From Tolypeutes matacus (Eukaryota; Chordata; Mammalia; Cingulata; Chlamyphoridae): 64,000 nt of DNA. The position numbers and the translations under genes are program-made. Location: NCBI GenBank assembly GCA_026826555.1, contig JAKSZT010054399.1:1856781-1920780 (forward strand), read 5' to 3'. Positions 57,877 through 64,000 of the stretch are shown piece after piece (the stretch's first letter is position 1; every line of letters starts with the position of its first letter). Below the pieces are notes generated by a model. The model saw only the letters and a program-made list of their open reading frames with translations. It made no database searches and was not told the DNA's origin.

Positions 57877-58239
57877 AATGTTAATGGATCAACAATATAT
57901 ATTAAATGATGTGTCTTTTAACATAAAACAAGATTAGGTATTTATCGATTGACAGAAATGGGGCCAGAGACCCACAGACACCCACCCCTGTACTTTCCCT
58001 AAGAGTAATGGTTCAGTCTTCACTTATTCAGCCTTCACAGTGATTTTATAGACATAATCACTGCAAATAATGAGAATCCACTGTACTTACAACTACGTGG
58101 CTTCGGAAGAAAAAGTATAAGGGATTACTAGAGCAAGTAACTGGGACTAACCTAGTCTGGATTAACAAGAAAGGCCTCTCTGAAGAAGTGACCTTTTTTC
58201 CTGAATGTGGAATTTGGTGTTGCCTGCATTTTCCCCACC
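57877..58239. other. Unassigned spacer
   Basis: No gene or clear repeat. Confidence 0.5.
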
Positions 58240-58720
58240 TGAAGCAGATCTACTCACCCTCAAGATTCAGTGAATTCCTCTTCTTCTTCAAAGCTTTTGC
58301 TGACTCCAGGGTAAGTTAGACACTCACTCTCTATGTGTCTTTTGCATTCTTGGCACATCAGAATTATATACTAAATAGCCATTGGATATTTGTTGAATAA
58401 ATGTAATAGCACATTACTCAGTAAATTTTATTTTTACTTGTTTGACCTATTGTCAGACTCTGAGCTCCCTGGGAGCAGAGGCTGTGTCTTGATTATCCTC
58501 CATCATGATGCTTGATTTGTGGCACTTTTAAAATATTTGTTGAGTGAATGCTTGAGGTTAAGGTATTGGGGCTGTGATAAGGGACTAATAGGATATGAGG
58601 TTTCAATGTAAACTGAGGTCAGATCATGGAAGGCCTTAACTGTCAATTGAAGGAGTTTGGGCTTCAAGTGTAGAGCACGGGGAGCCATGAGTAGTGTCTG
58701 AGCAAGAGACAAACATGTTT
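58240..58720 (+). repeat. L2 LINE fragments
   Basis: Three L2-like blocks: 'gaattcctcttcttcttcaa' with 'tgctgactccaggg'; 'ctctgagctccctgggagca' with 'ttgttgagtgaatg'; and 'cagatcatggaaggccttaa' with 'gagcacggggagccatgagt'. Their order suggests pieces of more than one L2 copy. Confidence 0.65.
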
Positions 58721-59624
58721 AGAGTCGTGCACTATGAAGATAACTCTTATCCGTGGGGCTCACGATATCAGCAAATAGGGAGAGACTGGAGGCAAGGAGG
58801 CCGGTTAGGAAGTTCTCAGAGTAGTTCATATAAATGGGCCTTACCTTGTTTAGTGGTGATAGAAAGGGACAGGACAGAGAAGAAAGTAGGAAGGGAGCAA
58901 TGGCAGTATCAAACCTGAGAAATTATTCCATGTAGGAGACTTACGCTGGGGCATTTGACACCAGAGACTGTAGTTCAAGTAAACTCTCTGTAATAGTTCC
59001 TAAGAAGTCTCCAGAGACATATAAGTTTTCTAGTTAAGTAATTAAGAAATAGTAAAGTTCTCCAGAGAATAGCTAAATGCCCTAGATAATTTCTCCAATT
59101 TTGATTTAGCAAAGGATGTAATGAGTATGCCATAATTCGTTTTTGGTGAATGCCCCCTGGTTTCAAACTAAATAACCATTTCATAATGCTCAAACAACAT
59201 CAATAACTGAGTTGCTTTGAGAAGCTTTACTATATCAGCTCCTAGACTCTGGCTTCCTTCTGGTAACTGGACTTTATGTTTCATTTTTATTGCTTAGTAG
59301 CTTTAGTTACTAATAGTATAGAAAATGTGTGGGTTTATTTGTTCCTTAGAAGTAAATAAAATAGAAAAGAGAGCATACAAAAAATTACACTGTCTTCCAA
59401 ATTTTATACCAGAATCAGGTAATAGATAATATAAGATTCTAGAGGCATGTAAAGGTTAATTTATCTGCCCCGTATATGTTTTCAAAGATGTCTCATATCT
59501 AATCCTGAATCCAAATCAATCATACATAATGTGTTGGATTAACATTGGTATAATTTACCTTTGATTTTTTAATCCATGAACAATATTTCTGAGTGACTAT
59601 TCTGTGCACTCATAAACACCTATG
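58721..59624. other. Unassigned spacer
   Basis: No gene or clear repeat. Confidence 0.5.
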
Positions 59625-59850
59625 AGGATCTCCTATGTGCCAAGCACTGTATCTTATATCTTTATGTACCTTAATGTTCAGCCTTCATTAACTCCTGCAA
59701 GATATTGTGTTATCTCCATTTTTCAAATGCAGAAACAGAGGCCCAGAGTGGGTCAGTAACTTGCCTGAAGCCACACAGCTCCCAAGTGACAGAGCCCAGT
59801 GGGAATTTAAGTCTCCACCATGTTGCCTGTCTCTAAGAGAACTACAGCAG
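59625..59850 (+). repeat. MIR SINE
   Basis: 'ctcctatgtgccaagcactg', 'gttatctccatttttcaaat', 'cagtaacttgcctgaagcca', and 'cacagctcccaagtgacaga' are the MIR core and 3' half in order. Confidence 0.88.
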
Positions 59851-61179
59851 ATTAGCTACAAATAGCAATGCAACTCAACAAAAAAAATTCTTCTCTAAAA
59901 TAGGCAAATAGAATGAAAGCTCTCTTTCATGCTGTCCTGAAACCAGAGGAGGGAACAAGCCTCAGGAAGTGTACCAGTTTCAGTGAGCAAAAAGAAACTG
60001 ATTCCCAGCAGCAAACTGTATAATCACCACAAAGTACATGCTAGCTTTGTGATAATTTCCTCTTTCTAATGTAACTTCTCCCAGAAAGAAGGTCATGGCC
60101 CTGAGTCAAATGTCACCAGACAGTGCAATTGTGACAATATTGCAGGCTTCACTGAACTGTAATCCTAGCTTTTCATAAGGAGGCTCACATTTTATAAGAT
60201 TTGTTTATCTGTATGGAATGATACTCTGTTATCGTGTGGAAAAATTCTGCAAATCACTTAAAGGTAATTGATTACTGGGTAATATTTACAACCTCCTTGA
60301 GAGCAGTTTGGAGTTGATTATTGCTGTTTATATTTCTTTTCTTGAGCAACTGATGTCTAGAAAAGTTAGGAAGTCCTAACTGGATTGTGGAATTAAACCC
60401 TGGTCTCTGGCTCTAAATCCAGTGCTATTTTGTGTACTTAAAAGAGAATCATGAATTAGTAAATCTAAGAAGCATAGATACTTTCCTTAAGACTGCAGGA
60501 GAGAATTAATACCATGATCTTTCCTACCTCTGATTATATGGGGGAAGGAAACTGTGACTTCTTGGCCTCGCCAATTGTGATTCTGACACTAACTACCCCT
60601 GGCTAGTGCACACCTCACAGGTTAAGGGCACTGTCCCCCACAGGACTGCCCTCACCTCAGACACCAGCTGCAACTTTGGGGATTGCCAGGCCACCCACAC
60701 TTCTGACCAACTGGCTATACATTTGGGGTTCCCATCACCCTCTCAAGTTAGATAATTTACTAGAACGACTCCTAGAACTCAGGAAAGCACCATACTTAAC
60801 CCATCACCCTCCTGGCGCGTCAGTGTGTATTACCAGTCAGGGAAGCTTACCTAAGCTTCAGTATTGGGGTTTCACTGCCGAAGCTAATTGATGGAATCAC
60901 TGCCCCCGTGATTGTACTCAATCCCCAGCTTTCTCCCCTCCTGGAGGTGGAATGGTATCACCTGGTCAAAGCCTGGCCCTCTGATCAAGTGGTTGGTCTT
61001 TCTGGCTTACCTGAAGACTCCCTAGTCATCTCCTTAGCATAAATCAGCGGGTGTGGTCAGAGGCCCACTGTGAATCACACGGGAAATTTCTAAGGCAGTC
61101 TAGTCTCCCCGAAGCCAGGGGAAGAGGCAGCCCTCTCTTTGAAGAATAAATTCCATACTATACTTTCTCCTACTGGGTG
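59851..61179. other. Unassigned stretch
   Basis: 1.3 kb without a recognised gene. GC content rises at about 60,560-61,130, but neither a long frame nor a promoter signature is evident. Confidence 0.5.
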
Positions 61180-61330
61180 CTGGTGCCAGGCACAGTGTCA
61201 CACAGTGTGTCATTTTAACTCCCAGAGCAACCATATGTGGTGGGTATTATTATCTCCATTTTACAGACTGAAACGGAATCTCACGTTAAGGAAATTGCCC
61301 AAAGTCGCAATTTCAATTTCAATTGTTAAA
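61180..61330 (+). repeat. MIR SINE
   Basis: 'tgccaggcacagtgtcacac', 'aactcccagagcaaccatat', 'tattatctccattttacaga' and 'ggaaattgcccaaagtcgc' are in MIR order. Confidence 0.82.
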
Positions 61331-61396
61331 GGATTCAAATATCAAATCCAGGTCAAACAAAGCCCATGCTTGTTTAACCTGCTTTGTACTATCTCC

Positions 61397-61418
61397 ATTA
61401 TTATTATTATTATTATTG
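61397..61418. repeat. (ATT)n microsatellite
   Basis: About seven ATT units. Confidence 0.95.
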
Positions 61419-61490
61419 TAATATTGACATCTGTTAGTTAAATTTCATAGATGGGACATCAGAAACATGAAGAGTTAAAATTCACAGATA

Positions 61491-61685
61491 TGGGAAGCAG
61501 CTGTGGCTCAATCAGTAGGGCTCCCGTTTACCATATGGGAGGCCCCGGGTTCGGTTCCTGAGGCCTCCTGGTGAAGGCAAGCCCGCCCGCACGGTGTGGT
61601 TAGCTGACCCAGCGAGCACAAGCAGCAAGGGGGGATAAATGAATAAATAAATAAAATCTTAAAAAAAAATAAAATAAAATAAAAT
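61491..61685 (+). mobile_element. DAS SINE, intermediate form
   Basis: Head 'gggaagcagctgtggctcaa', box B 'gggttcggttcc' at about 61,548-61,559, a GC-rich block, 'aataaataaataaaatctt' and an A-rich tail with AAAAT repeats. Perfect 14-bp target duplication AAAATTCACAGATA at 61,477-61,490 and 61,686-61,699. Same subfamily as 13,882-14,068. Confidence 0.93.
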
Positions 61686-61699
61686 AAAATTCACAGATA

Positions 61700-62727
61700 A
61701 CTGTCAACTCTTATTTTAGCTTTCCTTCCAGATCTTTAATTAGAAAATTAGATCTGTTGGGTTGCCAGATTGGCTGGTTTGAAATTTCCTGCTTCTCTCT
61801 GGCCTTTTCTCTGCTGAAAGGTGAATGTAGGGAGACTTGAATATTCACACCAGGCAATCAAAACGTTTCTGCATAATCAGGATTTGCTTTTATATATATG
61901 CTAATGTTTAAAAGAGTAAATTTCAGAGTTCATACTTTTACATTTTAAATAGGAAATCCATAGCATCACTCAAAAGTAAAGTTGTATTTTTTCATCATGG
62001 AAGTTCAGGGTGAATATTTTTATCATCATAACAAACTAATATTTCCCATTTCTTTCCCTAAGCACAGCTGCATTATGTCACAAATGTACCAGAGAAATGC
62101 TAAACCCTTTTGTTCCTTTTAAATGAATATCGATATGAGCGGATGGAAAGGTTACTGAGCAACTGCTGGCATCAAAAAGAGAGAAAAAGAACCAGAAATT
62201 AATCTCCTTTTCTTGTAAAGTATTTTTATTCTGGGTTTACAATATATAGAAGTAGCATCTTTTACAGTTTGTTCCAAGATAGCCTTAGAATGGTATTTCT
62301 TTGTAAATTCCATCAAATTAATTGCTTTAAAACTCAAAAGATCATAACAGAATTGAATATAGTAAAGGACAAGCAATAGACTTTTAAGAAATCACTTTAT
62401 CTGAAAACTGATGTTCATATGTGCCCTTTTTAGAAAGCTACTTTTATTAACTGTTAGGAAACAGTGCATGGTACATTATCAAAACATAATTAAAATATAG
62501 GGTACCTCTGATTGTATAAATCTCCAGCTTATACAGCGAATTCATATAAACAAATGTTCACTGCTGCCCTCATACCCTGCTCAGGATCCCTAATACGCAG
62601 TGATATGAAGTAAAATGGTTTCAGTAACAGAAGAAAGGCTGATGTGATGAAGTGAAGTTACAGCATTAGGGAGCTAACTGCAGAGTGGTGAGGTGGAAAA
62701 CCGCGGGCATTGGATTTAAAAATTGAT
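61700..62727. other. Unassigned AT-rich stretch
   Basis: No gene or clear repeat in about 1 kb. Confidence 0.5.
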
Positions 62728-62735
62728 CTGGCTGC

Positions 62736-63159
62736 TGTGGTAGAGTGAGCTATGTGCCCGCCCCCAAGGACATGTTCTTCACCTTAACCCACGTTCCCGT
62801 GGGTGTGAACCCATTTATGAACAGGACTAGGTGTGAACTCATTTGTGAAGAGGATCTTCTGAGAACCCATTTAGGTGGGCCTTGGTCTGTACGCCTGGAG
62901 GGCTTATGAAAAGCCAGAAGCCACGTGAACACTGGAAGAGAGCAAGGATGTGGCCGTGTGGTGGGAGGCAGAGCTGACAGCCATGGAACCCCAGGGATGG
63001 CTCAAGACAGCGCCAGAAGGATACAGACCCCAGGGAAAGCACAGCTTTCTGGCACCTTCATGTTGGATTTCTAGCCTCCAAAACCGTGAGACAGCGAATT
63101 CCTGTGGTGAAGCCAACCAGGGTGTGGTGCTTGTCACAGCAGCCTGGCAAACGAAGACA
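62736..63159 (+). mobile_element. MLT1-like LTR
   Basis: Starts TGTGGTAG and ends GAAGACA. The 'gggtgtgaacccattt', 'gccagaagccacgtgaa', 'ttctagcctccaaaaccgtg' and 'cacagcagcctggcaaac' segments follow the MLT1-type order. CTGGCTGC occurs at 62,728-62,735 and 63,161-63,168, the second offset by one base. The frames here are not genes. Confidence 0.75.
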
Positions 63160-63164
63160 ACTGG

Positions 63165-63300
63165 CTGCGAGCCTCTGAGCTTAAGCAAGTTGCCTAACCT
63201 CCCTGAGCCTTGGTTTCTGAATCTATGAAATAAGAGCAATAATAGAATAACAAGATGACTGAAAGGATTAAATGAGATGATATACGTGTAACCCTGTTGA
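63165..63300 (+). repeat. MIR SINE fragment
   Basis: 'aagcaagttgcctaacctcc', 'ctgagccttggtttctgaat', and 'aggattaaatgagatgatat' are the MIR core and 3' end in order. Confidence 0.85.
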
Positions 63301-63957
63301 AGCCACAGCCATGCGGTTCAGTCCCAGAGCAGTGCCACAGTTAAAGAAACGGAGACTCTATCGGCAAAATATCATGGAAAAACAATCCCAATTTTCATTC
63401 AGGTTTCTCAACAATAGAGAATCCAGTTTATAACCGATGGCAGTATTTCTCGTAGCTGCTTGCTTCTTCTACCTAGTTCACCTTTATTCCCAGTCTCTGG
63501 AGTTTTGGCATTTTCTATACTGCCAAAGAACATCCTCTAATCCTCCTTTCTTTCTCTGTCACTCCACCCCACTCCCCACATAGTCATTACATTTCTTTAT
63601 TACAAAGGCAACAACCTCTTTGGGAAGTTCTTTCTCTTCAACTCCAGTCTCTCAGATCCTATTTTCCTATTTTCATTCTGCATCACAAAAGAGAGAGACC
63701 ATTCTGAGAAAAACCAGTGGCTTATTTGGCAGGGGATGGGGTAGGGTGGGGCATGAAGTTTGGCAGGAAAGGGGGTTTTAATTAAACCAGAAATTATAGG
63801 CTTTTCCTTATTAATATGGGAGGATAATGTGGTAGGAAATCTGCCAGCACTTACATGTGGTCATTTTTTACCCCATGATATATGTCAGGAAAATAGCAAT
63901 GTCGAGTACAAAGTAAAATCTCGATGTTTGTAGTTCTCTCTTCCAGCCAACATCAGT
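63301..63957. other. Unassigned stretch
   Basis: No gene or clear repeat. Confidence 0.5.
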
Positions 63958-64000
63958 TTGTGATAGCTATTGCTGAGTAACAAACTATTCCAAAACTTAA
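63958..64000 (-). mobile_element. Edge of an MLT1-like LTR
   Basis: 'gatagctattgctgagtaac' and 'caaaacttaa' at the window end resemble the antisense of an MLT1-type LTR 3' end. Only about 40 bases are visible. Confidence 0.45.

Noticed and set aside
1..64000. A novel gene cluster, defence system or other undescribed biological system
   Set aside because: The window is almost wholly explained by known mammalian repeats and decayed DNA. Nothing with conserved multi-gene organisation is present.

Overview
The window is vertebrate nuclear DNA from a placental mammal, and the repeats point to a xenarthran, most probably an armadillo. It is littered with tRNA-derived SINEs with the box A/box B layout of the armadillo DAS family, in short, intermediate and long forms, alongside L1 LINEs, MIR, L2, a hAT DNA transposon and MaLR-like LTRs. 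The species call is an inference from these repeats. Base composition is AT-rich and no long intact host protein-coding gene is visible. Two assembly gaps (400 N and 10 N) show that it is a draft assembly.

Layout. 1-1,900: two L1 3' ends in tandem, a MIR, then an array of reverse-strand DAS SINEs. 2,100-5,600: MIR/L2 relics and a rearranged LTR array inserted into a MIR. 5,641-6,695: a processed copy of RNF125, open from start to stop but lacking 83 codons of the RING and adjacent region. 7,000-13,000: DAS SINE repeats and an old L1. 13,400-25,742: reverse-strand L1 material, including an apparently full-length L1 interrupted by a younger forward L1 (with the 400 N gap) and by a solo LTR. 25,857-32,550: one more LTR and several L2 pieces. 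32,555-43,040: a hAT transposon split by an L1, itself split by a near full-length L1, with DAS SINEs in each layer. 43,000-64,000: L1 3' ends, a long DAS SINE carrying a 25-bp minisatellite, MIR/L2 relics, a 3'-truncated L1, a DAS SINE and two LTRs.

How it works together. This is an intergenic or intronic region built by repeated retrotransposition. L1 machinery explains the DAS SINEs, the RNF125 retrocopy and the L1s, and target-site duplications can be read for many of them, giving a relative order of events. Two L1 copies appear to have carried downstream DNA with them (3' transduction). The only place where I see a hint of a host promoter or first exon is 51,560-51,990, which has raised CpG, an RFX X-box-like palindrome and an ATG followed 10 bases later by a good splice donor. 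I found no previously undescribed biological system. The most informative items are the RNF125 retrocopy, the layered insertions, the transductions and the assembly anomalies.

Repeat family names are from recognition by eye. Boundaries without a stated target-site duplication are approximate to tens of bases.
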